This document shows, in pieces, positions 1-8,395 of a stretch of DNA of 64,000 bases. Below the pieces are notes generated by a model. That model saw only the letters and a list, made by a program, of their open reading frames with translations. It did no database searches and was not told the DNA's origin. The position numbers were made by a program, and so were the translations under genes. This DNA comes from Roseovarius atlanticus (GTDB lineage: Bacteria > Pseudomonadota > Alphaproteobacteria > Rhodobacterales > Rhodobacteraceae): contig NZ_LAXJ01000028.1 in the NCBI RefSeq assembly GCF_001441615.1, forward strand, positions 35,832 to 99,831, read 5' to 3'. Numbering within the stretch: the first letter of the stretch is position 1; each line of letters begins with the position of its first letter.

Positions 1-259
1 CGTCTTCGGTGGTGGCCGCCTCGAGCTCTTCGAGCTGCAGCTCCAACTGGTCGATCAGCCGGGCTCGGCGTTCCGAGCTGTGGCCAAATTGCTCTCTCCT
101 GAGTTTGGCGAGTCCAGCTTCAGATGCTTGATCATCGCTTTCGAGGTCGAGACCACGGCCCAGATCTACGCCAGCTCGCTCCCGGCAGCCTCGGCGCGGG
201 GCTCCGAAGCGGCAAGCGCGGCGTACAGCCTGGCGATCTCGGTGGCGGCATCTGGCATG
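1..259 (-). pseudogene. tnpC: IS66-family tnpC transposase, decayed 5' fragment
   Basis: Read on the minus strand from an ATG at 259, the translation begins MPDAATEIARLYAALAA and matches the coiled-coil N-terminus of IS66 TnpC as I know it. An in-frame TAG falls at codon 31 (about 169-167), and one base is missing near 115, after which the family sequence continues in another frame (FGHSSERRARLIDQLELQ) to the window edge. The stop and the frameshift make it non-functional. The rest of the element lies outside the window, and no tnpA or tnpB is seen upstream of it. Confident as a remnant; family assignment is from recall. Confidence 0.85.
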
Positions 260-421
260 GCTAAAGCGTACCGTGCGAGCAAGTATACTCCCAAAAATAT
301 GGGTTTGGAGGCGGCCTATCCGGCTTTTTTCGTGCTCAAACTCACGTTTTCTTGAGTTGAACCTAAAGCAACTAGAGCATGCAAAACTGTCTTATGGAAG
401 CGGCAAAGGAACGCTTAAGAA

Positions 422-994
422 ATGGTACGATTCCTCAATAGAAGAATGGCTTTGCGTTCGATCATGGGAGCTGGATTATCAATTTCGGCCGGCCCCGGCT
501 TGTCTCAGAACAATGCAGAGCCGGATACAGTTAAACGGAATATCTCTTCATTTTCGATAGACGAGTGGCAAGATCACTTCGACAATCTTCAGAACGGAGC
601 GATATTGTGCGATACGGTTTCCAGAGCGCTGCAGTTCTGGTCTGAAGACGAAAGCATTTACAAACTTTATCCAACGAGCGTACCCATGAGCGAAGAGCTC
701 ACACGCCGCGGGTATACTCGCGTAGTCTACAAGGATCCTGCGCCCGATTGGCGACCAACACCTTCAATGCTTGAGCGCGACCCAACCTTACCAAAATATG
801 TGGCGCCAGGGCCAGAGAATCCGCTAGGTATCAGGGCGCTGCGTCTTAGTTGGCAATATTATAGAATCCATGGCACCCAAGACACACGAAAAATTGGCAG
901 GAGGTCCTCCAGCGGATGCATTGGTCTTTATAACGAACATATCGTGGAATTGTTTGATTTAGCCAAAGTCGGCACGCAGGTAAAAATAATCTAA
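422..994 (+). CDS. L,D-transpeptidase-like (YkuD fold) exported protein
   Basis: A 190-aa protein with an arginine-pair N-terminus (NRRMALRS) followed by a small apolar stretch, resembling a Tat-type signal. The C-terminal third carries the YkuD signature: His150-Gly151 and, after a short gap, Ser-Gly-Cys166 followed by Ile-Gly-Leu. YkuD enzymes crosslink or anchor peptidoglycan in the periplasm through this cysteine. The usual SHGC[IV]R motif is altered here: His before Gly-Cys is Ser and the following Arg is Gly, so activity is uncertain. It lies between an IS66 remnant and an intact IS, so it may be stranded cargo. The alternative ATG at 446 would remove the arginine pair. Confidence 0.75.
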   Translation: MVRFLNRRMALRSIMGAGLSISAGPGLSQNNAEPDTVKRNISSFSIDEWQDHFDNLQNGAILCDTVSRALQFWSEDESIYKLYPTSVPMSEELTRRGYTRVVYKDPAPDWRPTPSMLERDPTLPKYVAPGPENPLGIRALRLSWQYYRIHGTQDTRKIGRRSSSGCIGLYNEHIVELFDLAKVGTQVKII

Positions 995-1040
995 CTTGCA
1001 TCTCTGAAATTAACATAAGATACATTATGCGACTCTATAC

Positions 1041-2579
1041 TGTACGCGCAAAGTTAAAGTGTCCCACATCTGCAAAGTAGAAGTGTCACACTCTGCCCCA
1101 ATGAGAACAGGCAGAGAGTATGGGCATGGGATGGATTTTGATGAGCGAGCGCGAGCTGAATCGGGTCGAGGTGTTGAGTCAGGTATCACAAGGCCAGATG
1201 ACGGCAACAACTGCGGCGAACGTTTTGGGATTGAGCCGCAGGCAGGTTCACAGGCTTCTGAAGAAGTTTCAGGCTGAGGGTCCATCGGCGATCCGGCACA
1301 GGGCGCGCGGCCGGATTTCGAACAACCGGATCGATCCGGCGGTCCGAGAGTTCGCGGTGACGCTGGTGCGTGAGAACTACATCGACTTTGGGCCGACCTT
1401 TGCGGCTGAGAAGCTGCACGAAGATCACGGGCTGAAGGTGTCGCGCGAGACGCTGCGCAAGTGGATGCAGGACGCTGGTATCTGGCTTTCGCGCAAGCAG
1501 CGCCGCACGTTCCATCAACCGCGGTTGCACCGGGAATGCTATGGCGAGCTGATCCAGATTGATGGCTCAGATCATCACTGGTTCGAGGATCGCGGGCCAG
1601 TCTGCACCCTGCTTGTCTTCATCGATGACGCGACCAGCACGCTGATGCATCTGGAGTTCGTGACGTCCGAGAGCACGTTCAGCTACTTCGGCGCGCTGGA
1701 AACGTATCTGCATGAACATGGACGCCCCGTGGCGTTCTACAGCGACAAACACACGGTGTTCCGTGTTGCCCAACAAGGTGCCAAGTCCGGCCACGGGATG
1801 ACCCAGTTTGGCCGTGCTTTGAACGAGTTGAACATCGAGATCCTTTGCGCAAACAGCAGCCAGGCCAAGGGCCGCGTCGAATGCGCGAACCGGACGCTGC
1901 AGGATCGGCTGGTGAAGGAGTTACGGCTGGCAGGCATCTCGGACATGGAAGCGGCCAACGCATTCCTACCAACGTTCATGGAGCGCTATAACGCCAATTT
2001 TGCCAAGACCCCGCGGTGCCCGGACAACCTGCACCGGCCTCTCAATACCGGGCCGGATCGGTTGGTAGATGTACTGTGCTGGCGCGACGAGCGCTATGTC
2101 GGCAACCAACTGGCCTTCTCCTACGACCGCCGGCGGATCATCCTCGCAGAGAACGAGGTCACGCGCGGCCTGCCCGGCAGGTATGTCGACAGCTATGAGT
2201 TTCCGGATGGTCGACTGGAGTTCCGCTGGAAGGGTGTCTCGCTCCCCTACTCCGTCTTTGACAAGGACCAGCGCGTCACTCACGCGGCGATCACCGAGAA
2301 CAAGCGTCTTGGTGCCGTCCTCGAGTTCATCAAAGAAGAACAGGATAAGGCCCCACCAAAGAAACGCCGCGCCGGCAAGCAACGCTCCCGTTACAAGCCC
2401 AATGGCCGCCGCAATGACGGCTGGAACTCCCTGGCCGCCCGGCGGGCCAAGGAGGCCAGCAAAGCCAGCCAGGGCTGCGATATCTGAGGTCTCCGCCCTG
2501 TCAGGCTTTGCTCCCCTCAGCGCCCGGGTGGGACATTTCTACTTTGCAGAGCCGGTGACATTTCTACTTGGTTGCAACA
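1041..2579 (+). mobile_element. Complete ISNCY-like insertion sequence, 1539 bp
   Basis: Both ends start TGT. Each end carries two copies of a ~23-bp unit, AAGT(A/T)(A/G)AA(A/G)TGTC(A/C)C, in inverted orientation (left 1049-1093, right 2528-2571), the usual look of transposase-binding terminal repeats. The five bases TATAC stand immediately outside both ends (1036-1040 and 2580-2584), giving a clean target-site duplication and fixing the boundaries. It contains one transposase gene. The intact duplication suggests a recent insertion. It separates the L,D-transpeptidase gene from the secreted-protein gene at 2646. Confidence 0.92.
1120..2487 (+). CDS. ISNCY-family DDE transposase
   Basis: A 455-aa transposase. 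Residues ~10-60 form a helix-turn-helix (AANVLGLSRRQVHRLLKKF). An rve-type catalytic core follows with Asp in LIQIDGSDHHW, Asp in FYSDKHTVFRV and Glu in AKGRVECANRTLQDR, giving a full DDE triad. The SDKHTVFRV segment and the basic C-terminal tail are those of transposases labelled ISNCY, from recall. No frameshift or stop is seen, so the element may be active. The first ATG is at 1120; the in-frame ATG at 1141 (MSERELNRVEVL) fits the family start equally well. Confidence 0.9.
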   Translation: MGMGWILMSERELNRVEVLSQVSQGQMTATTAANVLGLSRRQVHRLLKKFQAEGPSAIRHRARGRISNNRIDPAVREFAVTLVRENYIDFGPTFAAEKLHEDHGLKVSRETLRKWMQDAGIWLSRKQRRTFHQPRLHRECYGELIQIDGSDHHWFEDRGPVCTLLVFIDDATSTLMHLEFVTSESTFSYFGALETYLHEHGRPVAFYSDKHTVFRVAQQGAKSGHGMTQFGRALNELNIEILCANSSQAKGRVECANRTLQDRLVKELRLAGISDMEAANAFLPTFMERYNANFAKTPRCPDNLHRPLNTGPDRLVDVLCWRDERYVGNQLAFSYDRRRIILAENEVTRGLPGRYVDSYEFPDGRLEFRWKGVSLPYSVFDKDQRVTHAAITENKRLGAVLEFIKEEQDKAPPKKRRAGKQRSRYKPNGRRNDGWNSLAARRAKEASKASQGCDI

Positions 2580-2645
2580 TATACTTTGCGTTGCAAAAGT
2601 ATATTTTTGCATATATGCTGATTTGGACTTGTCGAGGTTCTCAGC

Positions 2646-3401
2646 ATGCAAAAACCTTTCCGGGAGTTCCTGTCGCCATTGGCAATCGTCCTGGCATTGA
2701 CCAGTCTTTCGCTGCCCACGGGAACGCGCGCACAAACGTATCCGATTGACTGCGCGATCCTCCTTTGTCTGTCCGGTGGCTGGCCGGCTTCGGCGCCTTG
2801 TGCGCGAGCACGCGCCGAATTTATCCGACGGATTACACCTTGGCCGGTCGAGCCGCCGCTGCAAATCTGGCGCTGTCCAATGGGTGCATCCCATGAGACC
2901 GACCGTCAGTCCGGCCGAGCGGAGCGGGTCATTGACGTCTTGTTCCATGAGGACGACTTTCAGCAAAGCCAATCTTTGCCAGATCTAGAGCGCAGCTTCG
3001 ACGCAAACTCATCAGACGCTTTTCGGCACTCAGGCAAAGCACAGACAGACCTTGTGCAGAAGGTTTTGACGCTGCGTCTCACAGCCGATCGCGCGGACAT
3101 CGATATCAGCGGACCTGAGTTTAATTTTGTGCGCTCCATTCGAGTGTTCGACGTGCGTTACGCATCCCAGAGAAAAGTCGGAGAAAACGAGCAATGCAGG
3201 CGCGACGCTCTGGTCTATTTGGGCACATATGGTACGCAGGGTGAGTTCGCTTGGGCAATTTCTAAACCAACCGCCCTACCCGATGCACATGTTGGACTTG
3301 AAGATTGGGGTTTGAATTGCCCAAGCCTTTATAATCGGTCGGTATTTGTCGACTGGCAAGACTATGATGGCAACTACGGGTTCGAGCAGGTTAACTACTA
3401 G
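2646..3401 (+). CDS. Secreted protein of unknown function
   Basis: 251 aa with a clear Sec signal peptide (PLAIVLALTSLSLP, likely cleaved after the Ala at about 29). The mature N-terminus TYPIDCAILLCLSGGWP followed by paired cysteines recalls a short conserved segment of unannotated proteins on Rhodobacteraceae plasmids; this is from memory. The C-terminal half is soluble, acidic and aromatic with no recognised domain. Its promoter region was pushed about 1.5 kb from whatever preceded it by the ISNCY insertion, whose right end is 67 bp upstream. Confidence 0.65.
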   Translation: MQKPFREFLSPLAIVLALTSLSLPTGTRAQTYPIDCAILLCLSGGWPASAPCARARAEFIRRITPWPVEPPLQIWRCPMGASHETDRQSGRAERVIDVLFHEDDFQQSQSLPDLERSFDANSSDAFRHSGKAQTDLVQKVLTLRLTADRADIDISGPEFNFVRSIRVFDVRYASQRKVGENEQCRRDALVYLGTYGTQGEFAWAISKPTALPDAHVGLEDWGLNCPSLYNRSVFVDWQDYDGNYGFEQVNY

Positions 3402-3443
3402 TTCGACGCTCAGACTGGGACACGGAGCAAGTACACCATTCGA

Positions 3444-4337
3444 TCAAATCCGCGCCCGAGTTCCTTTCCTGGCCTCTCTCTCGAACGCATACAGTCCCGC
3501 CGAAACGATGAGCCCGATACCAAATAGTGTAAGCGCGTCAACGCGTTCACCAAAGACAATGGTGCCAACCAAAATTGCGAACAGGATGCGGCTATATCGG
3601 AAGGGTGCAACCACTGAGGCTTCTCCCAAGCGCATACCATGAACGATACAGTAGTAACCGATGGCGCCAAACACTACGCCCCCAACTGTGAAGACTAGAT
3701 GATATCGAGAAACTGGAACCAAAGCCTCCCCCATCCCATAGTGCCAAAGTACTCCTGTAGGAATAAGTACTAGGAAGCCTTGAAACGATATCAGGATAGA
3801 GGACAGGCGTTTCTGCACTTTCCGAGTAACCAAATCCCTGCCAGCTACAAACAGCATAGATACAACGGCCCAAAGTGAATTCGGATCGAACTCTGCGAGT
3901 CCAGGTTGCGTTATGAGCATTACTCCAGCCAATCCGATAAGCACTGCGAACCACCTTCGCCATCCGACCTGCTCCCGGAGAAACAAAAATGCCCCGAGCA
4001 CGATCACAAGTGGTACAGCTTGATAAACAGCTGCCACAAGGGTCAGATCAACTTTCGAAAGGGCCAAGTAAAATGTTGAAGCAGCTCCGGCCTCGCAGAG
4101 CGTTCGCGCAAGTGGTACCTTTTCCCACGCGCCCGGTTCATCAATCCGAATTCCTCTGAACCACATAATGCCCGCAAAAAGTGAAGCTGTTCCAAGCCCG
4201 AACATGCAGAGCAATTGACCAACGGGTATATGGCTCGACAACAACTTAATGAACATGTCCTCGAGCGTGAACGTAGCCATAGATACGACAACGAAAGCAA
4301 TGCCCTGCTTATTGCTCATGTAATCCACCGACTTCAC
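3444..4337 (-). CDS. EamA/DMT-family transporter
   Basis: About 297 aa with ten hydrophobic segments arranged as two repeats of five, the layout of drug/metabolite exporters of the EamA (RhaT-like) family. The inner-membrane location is clear; the substrate cannot be read from sequence. It begins 2 bp after the stop of the upstream 537-aa membrane protein, so both are probably one transcript. The ATG at 4319 (MSNKQG), preceded by GGTGGA, is a plausible alternative start. Confidence 0.85.
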   Translation of the reverse strand: MKSVDYMSNKQGIAFVVVSMATFTLEDMFIKLLSSHIPVGQLLCMFGLGTASLFAGIMWFRGIRIDEPGAWEKVPLARTLCEAGAASTFYLALSKVDLTLVAAVYQAVPLVIVLGAFLFLREQVGWRRWFAVLIGLAGVMLITQPGLAEFDPNSLWAVVSMLFVAGRDLVTRKVQKRLSSILISFQGFLVLIPTGVLWHYGMGEALVPVSRYHLVFTVGGVVFGAIGYYCIVHGMRLGEASVVAPFRYSRILFAILVGTIVFGERVDALTLFGIGLIVSAGLYAFEREARKGTRARI

Positions 4338-4339
4338 AC

Positions 4340-5953
4340 CTACTTCTCCACACTAGGTTGAAGCTCAGGGTGTTTCTCGGGCCGGCAGATGGCCACGATG
4401 GCGATGAGTAGTGATGCGCATAACAAGAGCGTGAAACCTACAAATCGGCCTAGCAAAGCAAAGTTGAAACACAAAAGGCCCAAAATGCAAAGCTGTACGA
4501 GCGGCGTGTCATGACGCATCCTCCTGCGCTCGCTACTCTCGTTGCCCACCACGCGTTCTGCTCCAAGGTTTCGCATGTGCGTTGCACGCACGGCTGACCG
4601 AACTTTCGTTGTGCAGATACCGTACAAAGCCACATGAAAAAGCAGCAGTATCGAACTGGTTAGCGAGGATACCGAAGACTGATCAAGAAATGACCACTCT
4701 GCGGAACGCCAATCCACTGCTACGGCTAAGTCGTTAATCAGCCAACTTAAGCTGGTTGAGCCGTCAGACTTCAAATAGATCGCGTTGAGTTGGATTGCTG
4801 TGGCGGCGAAAATGCCAATGACAGTGCAGCGGAAGATGCCCCTCTGGAGTTTCTCACCAATGAATTCCGAAGAACCGGCACTTAGCGCTGGATCAGATGA
4901 CGTGGTCCTTTTGTTGTAATCGTGACAGACAGCAAACAACAAAAGAAATCCTGTAAAATAGAACCAATAGATCAGACCAGAGTATGAGAATGCAAAAAGG
5001 GAGGCGACCAGCGCTTCCCAAAACGAAACGACGTCAGGGCGAACCCGGGCGACGAGCACCCAATCAATGAGGCCTGGCCTGTCGCTTTGTGTAAGGCCGC
5101 GCAGGTAAACGCCGCTCCACTGAACCAAAAACACCAAGCCGAATGACACGAAGGCCACGATCCAAAAAGGCAATCGCAAGCTGATTATTAGTTCGTTCCA
5201 GTTGGAAAATTGTTTTTCATCGTTTGACGTGGCTCGGCACGCCCGTTTCCAGAAAGCCACAAGGTGCGCAATGAGCAAGAACGACGTGGGATATAGCAAA
5301 AGACATTCTACCGGCCAACTAAGAGACCAGAAAAAACCGACCTGTTTAATAAGGTCAGGCCGCGCGGCGTACGTTATATCATGGTTTTCGAAGACAAATG
5401 TCATCAGGCACAGAAGGAAAAAACCGGCCCAGACGACGACAGCGACGCCAAAGCCTTCTGTGTTTGTGAACATTCTTTCTGACAGTTCGGCCAAGCCGCC
5501 TCGTCGGCCCTGCGACCGATCGTCCTCGCCAAAGGTGGAAATGATGCCGTTTGGGTCCTCACTTGTCACCGAGACATCGTCGCTACCGCGGCGCGCTCTG
5601 CGCTTCGAAGCCAGTCGCTTGTTGGCCGCTCTGAGTTCTGTTCTCCATGCTGCAACCGCGTCCGGATCGCCCTTGCCAAAAACGCGGGCCAGACAAGCAA
5701 TGTTCTCGGAGCTGATCCCCCTATCATTGTCTTGAAACCAATTCTGTACCGTCCGCACATCCACTCCGCGACCTTCTGGATCTGCCTCCAAGATCGCATC
5801 CGCCAACTTACTTGGTGTCCACTCTGGGCTTGTTTCACCTGGTCTCGAGGGAGAAAGACCTGCGCGGGCAGATATTGCCGCTTGAAAGAGCTCCTTGAAA
5901 TCAAGGGCTCTGCCGAGCGGCCTCGTCACGAAATTCTCGTCGATGTGAACCAT
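4340..5953 (-). CDS. Multi-spanning membrane protein with N-terminal HTH-like region
   Basis: 537 aa. Residues ~1-110 are soluble and look like a DNA-binding or regulatory head (DVRTVQNWFQDNDRGISSENIACLARVFG resembles a helix-turn-helix). A basic linker (KRRARRGSDD) follows, then roughly seven to nine transmembrane segments from ~165 to 520. I recall similar proteins in Rhodobacteraceae under the label RcgA family putative transporter, but I am not sure of this. Linked to the downstream EamA gene with 2 bp between them. A membrane-bound regulator controlling the neighbouring transporter is one reading; none is proven. Confidence 0.65.
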   Translation of the reverse strand: MVHIDENFVTRPLGRALDFKELFQAAISARAGLSPSRPGETSPEWTPSKLADAILEADPEGRGVDVRTVQNWFQDNDRGISSENIACLARVFGKGDPDAVAAWRTELRAANKRLASKRRARRGSDDVSVTSEDPNGIISTFGEDDRSQGRRGGLAELSERMFTNTEGFGVAVVVWAGFFLLCLMTFVFENHDITYAARPDLIKQVGFFWSLSWPVECLLLYPTSFLLIAHLVAFWKRACRATSNDEKQFSNWNELIISLRLPFWIVAFVSFGLVFLVQWSGVYLRGLTQSDRPGLIDWVLVARVRPDVVSFWEALVASLFAFSYSGLIYWFYFTGFLLLFAVCHDYNKRTTSSDPALSAGSSEFIGEKLQRGIFRCTVIGIFAATAIQLNAIYLKSDGSTSLSWLINDLAVAVDWRSAEWSFLDQSSVSSLTSSILLLFHVALYGICTTKVRSAVRATHMRNLGAERVVGNESSERRRMRHDTPLVQLCILGLLCFNFALLGRFVGFTLLLCASLLIAIVAICRPEKHPELQPSVEK

Positions 5954-6135
5954 CTTCGGACCTTCGTTTAGGTTTTCGCGAAAAAACTTTCGAGAAACGG
6001 ACTGCTGATAAAAATTTTAGCTCTCTATTTCAGTAGCTTATCGAGCTCGGATTCGCCTTGATCGTTTATTTCGCGTTTAGGGAGAAGCCTACACTTAGAC
6101 TCTCTCTTAGCGGGATTTTGGGAGTCCAGCAAGGC

Positions 6136-6354
6136 ATGCAGATCTTGAATAGCCGGGAGAAAATGATGCGCTCGTTTGACGATACGTCACTTGAAGCTGA
6201 AGCTGTCTGCCGATTGGTCTGCAGGCTGACAGGACGCACGGTCGGAGTCGAATACTTGTGGGATACGGGCGACAGGTCAACTTTGTGGTTTGACAGGCCC
6301 GGCACGGATATTGAGCGACACCCTTTTATCACCATTAGATCGAACAACGATTGA
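6136..6354 (+). CDS. Small hypothetical protein
   Basis: 73 aa from the ATG at 6136; a TTG at 6058 would add 26 residues. The segment EAEAVCRLVCRLTGRTVGVEYLWDTGDRSTLWFD has the residue mix of a real folded protein, with two cysteines and no membrane segment. It converges on the next gene with 2 bp between the stops. No family recognised; it could be spurious. Confidence 0.4.
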   Translation: MQILNSREKMMRSFDDTSLEAEAVCRLVCRLTGRTVGVEYLWDTGDRSTLWFDRPGTDIERHPFITIRSNND

Positions 6355-6356
6355 GC

Positions 6357-6677
6357 TTAATCTTCGCCTAAATCTCTCAAAAACTTCCCGTACTCCTGAC
6401 TTACTTCCCTTGCCTCCTCAAATGCACGAGCTCGTTCCAAATCGAGGCAGCGAAAGTACCCCTGAATGTCTGAGATATAGGTTTCGAAGTCCCGTCGGAT
6501 GATGTCGGCGTAGTCGCGCGCTGCTTGCGAATCATTTGGAAGATAAGGGCGAACCGGAGCACTGCAGGTGGCCGCAGTACCTGCTCCAGGACAGAAAGCC
6601 ACGAAGATAAGCGCTTTCGTCGAGAGCTTGACGTTCAACAGTCGGGTTCTCAAAGCTCTAGTTTCCTTGATACACAT
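6357..6677 (-). CDS. Small exported protein, conserved next to virB clusters
   Basis: 106 aa. A basic N-terminus and short hydrophobic stretch (STKALIFVAFCPGAGTAA) form a probable signal peptide. The mature part (PYLPNDSQAARDYADIIRRDF...FRCLDLERARAFEEAREVSQEYGKFL) is mostly helical with two cysteines. I recall near-identical small periplasmic proteins beside VirB systems in Rhodobacteraceae, so a transfer-associated role is plausible but unproven. Divergent from the virB operon. Confidence 0.65.
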   Translation of the reverse strand: MCIKETRALRTRLLNVKLSTKALIFVAFCPGAGTAATCSAPVRPYLPNDSQAARDYADIIRRDFETYISDIQGYFRCLDLERARAFEEAREVSQEYGKFLRDLGED

Positions 6678-6810
6678 ATGGCGGCAGGCCTAGTGTCTGT
6701 GTAGGCGAGATACAGCCGTATCTACTGCAATATATCTTGCGGCTAATAATATACTATCGTAACCTTAGGCTTCAAGTAGGAATGCCGGGGGTTGCGCCTT
6801 TGTAGAGAGC

Positions 6811-7173
6811 GTGAGCCGGGCCATGGACTGGGACATAGAAGCACCAAATGTGGTTACGGAGGCACGTTTCCGCGAACTCGTGGAAAGTGGCTACAGCGCT
6901 GAACTCCTCTGCCAGGAGTCGGCACACAAGAAGGGCCCCAGCTACTATGGGGTCTGGATCATGCGCGTTGTGTCTGACGAGGGCGTTGAGAAGCTGCTGG
7001 TTACAGCTCGTACCCGGACGACCTATAACGACATCAAGATCCGCGAGTTCAAGACGATCACCGGCGTGGTGTCCTTCCTCATCGGCATCGGCTTCTCCCA
7101 CGCCGATGTGCCACTCGAAAAAGGTCAGCGGACTACGCAAAAGCTGGCTGCGACCGACAAAGGCAGCAGCTAG
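6811..7173 (+). CDS. Conserved hypothetical protein, first gene of the virB operon
   Basis: 120 aa from a GTG at 6811; the ATG at 6823 (MDWDIEAPN) is preceded by GCCGGG and may be the true start. The protein is soluble with no signal peptide and no family I can name (the core has YYGVWIMRVV and VEKLLVTARTR). Its last 68 bases overlap the start of virB1, so translational coupling to the secretion operon is likely. Confidence 0.65.
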   Translation: MSRAMDWDIEAPNVVTEARFRELVESGYSAELLCQESAHKKGPSYYGVWIMRVVSDEGVEKLLVTARTRTTYNDIKIREFKTITGVVSFLIGIGFSHADVPLEKGQRTTQKLAATDKGSS

Positions 7174-7834
7174 TAGCCTCTTCCTTTTCTGGTTTCTGGC
7201 GGGTCCCGCCACTGCGCAGATGGTACTGGTTATGGAGAACGATGGCTCTCTGACCCCGTCGCGTTCCCAAGACAGCTTTGCCCGCAATTACAATGACGGC
7301 ATCGGTCAGGGGTCAGCATCCGACGATCTGGCAATCTTTGGCGAACGGGACGCTGAGCCAGATGACGTTCAGCTAGCAGCCTTCTCGCGGCCTGCTCCCC
7401 TGCCCCGCGCCGATGTTCTCACGGCCATTGAGGTCACCGCCCTTCGCTACGCAGGGCATCCCGGGCTGCGCCGCGCGGAGCTCTCGATCCGAGCTTGGCT
7501 GACCCTCTACCGCGCCAATATCGAGGTCGAGAGCGCCTACCGGCAGAATGTGATCTCACATGCGGGTGCCATCGGCCTTGGTCAATTGATGCCCGCAACG
7601 GCGCGCGTTCTGAACGTTGACCCGCATGACCCGCTTCAGAATCTCGACGGGTCTGCCCGCTACCTCGCGATGATGCTGGAAACGTTCGGCGATCCTCGGC
7701 TCGCGCTCGCAGCCTACAACGCGGGCCCAGACGCGGTTCGCCAGCACGGCGGCATTCCCCCCTACCGAGAAACCCAGAACCACGTGGCCCGTGTCATGGC
7801 CGTCGTGGTCCGATTGGAAGGATCAAATTCATGA
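7106..7834 (+). CDS. virB1: VirB1 lytic transglycosylase
   Basis: 242 aa from ATG 7106. A signal peptide ends around AGPATAQ (residue 38). The SLT domain spans ~125-235: catalytic Glu142 in IEVESAY, then GAIGLGQLMPATA, then LALAAYNAGPDAV. It would open the peptidoglycan for the transfer apparatus in the periplasm. The frame remains open far upstream, but only the 7106 start gives a proper signal peptide. It overlaps the gene before it by 68 bases and virB2 by four (ATGA). This is the first of two transglycosylases in the operon. Confidence 0.88.
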   Translation: MCHSKKVSGLRKSWLRPTKAAASSLFLFWFLAGPATAQMVLVMENDGSLTPSRSQDSFARNYNDGIGQGSASDDLAIFGERDAEPDDVQLAAFSRPAPLPRADVLTAIEVTALRYAGHPGLRRAELSIRAWLTLYRANIEVESAYRQNVISHAGAIGLGQLMPATARVLNVDPHDPLQNLDGSARYLAMMLETFGDPRLALAAYNAGPDAVRQHGGIPPYRETQNHVARVMAVVVRLEGSNS

Positions 7835-8124
7835 GACATACATCTAACGGGTTTATTGCCTCGCTTGCGCTCTTCCTGCTCATTGCAGAACCGGCCCTCG
7901 CGCAGAGCATCGATCTCTCCCCGATCCAGAGCCTCTTACAAGGTATCGTCGATGCGCTGACCGGGCCGCTCGGCGTTGTTATCGCCACGCTCGCCGTTCT
8001 AGGCGTCTTCCTAAGCTGGTTCTTCAACATCATCGATCTGCGCCAGGCGCTCTGGGTGCTTGTCGGGATCGCCGGTGTTGCCGCCGCTCCTACCATCGTT
8101 GCCGCGGTCTTTGGCGGTGGCTGA
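7831..8124 (+). CDS. virB2: VirB2 major pilin (prepilin)
   Basis: 97 aa. The cleavable leader ends EPALAQ at residue ~25; the mature form has two hydrophobic helices (GPLGVVIATLAVLGVFLSWF and ALWVLVGIAGVAAAPTIV) and a Gly-rich end. This is the TrbC/VirB2 pattern, the subunit that polymerises into the conjugative pilus. It overlaps virB1 by 4 bp and virB3 by 8 bp. Confidence 0.9.
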   Translation: MRHTSNGFIASLALFLLIAEPALAQSIDLSPIQSLLQGIVDALTGPLGVVIATLAVLGVFLSWFFNIIDLRQALWVLVGIAGVAAAPTIVAAVFGGG

Positions 8125-8395
8125 ACGGTCACCCCTTTTTCTCGGCCTCGTGCGGCCGCCGAAGCTTCTGGGCCTGCCCATCATGTATGCGATGGTCTGG
8201 CTCTTCGGCTCGGTGCTCCTGTTCGTCTGGGTCCAGCATATCGCGATACTGGGCGTGGCCGCTCTGCTCTACCCGGTGCTCTGGAAGGCCGCCGATTGGG
8301 ATCCGCGTTTTATCGACGTGATGATGACGGCACTGCAGGAGACGCCGCCGACGCGGAACCGCTCCATCCATGGCGGGGACAGCTATGCGCCATAG
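8117..8395 (+). CDS. virB3: VirB3 inner-membrane component
   Basis: 92 aa from the GTG at 8117, overlapping the virB2 end. The sequence runs VAERSPLFLGLVRPPKLLGLPIMY followed by one or two membrane helices (YAMVWLFGSVLLFVWV, IAILGVAALLYPVLW), then WDPRFIDVMM, the typical VirB3 arrangement. VirB3 helps anchor the VirB4 ATPase at the inner membrane. The ATG further upstream in the same frame (8060) lies inside virB2 and is unlikely. Confidence 0.85.
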   Translation: MAERSPLFLGLVRPPKLLGLPIMYAMVWLFGSVLLFVWVQHIAILGVAALLYPVLWKAADWDPRFIDVMMTALQETPPTRNRSIHGGDSYAP

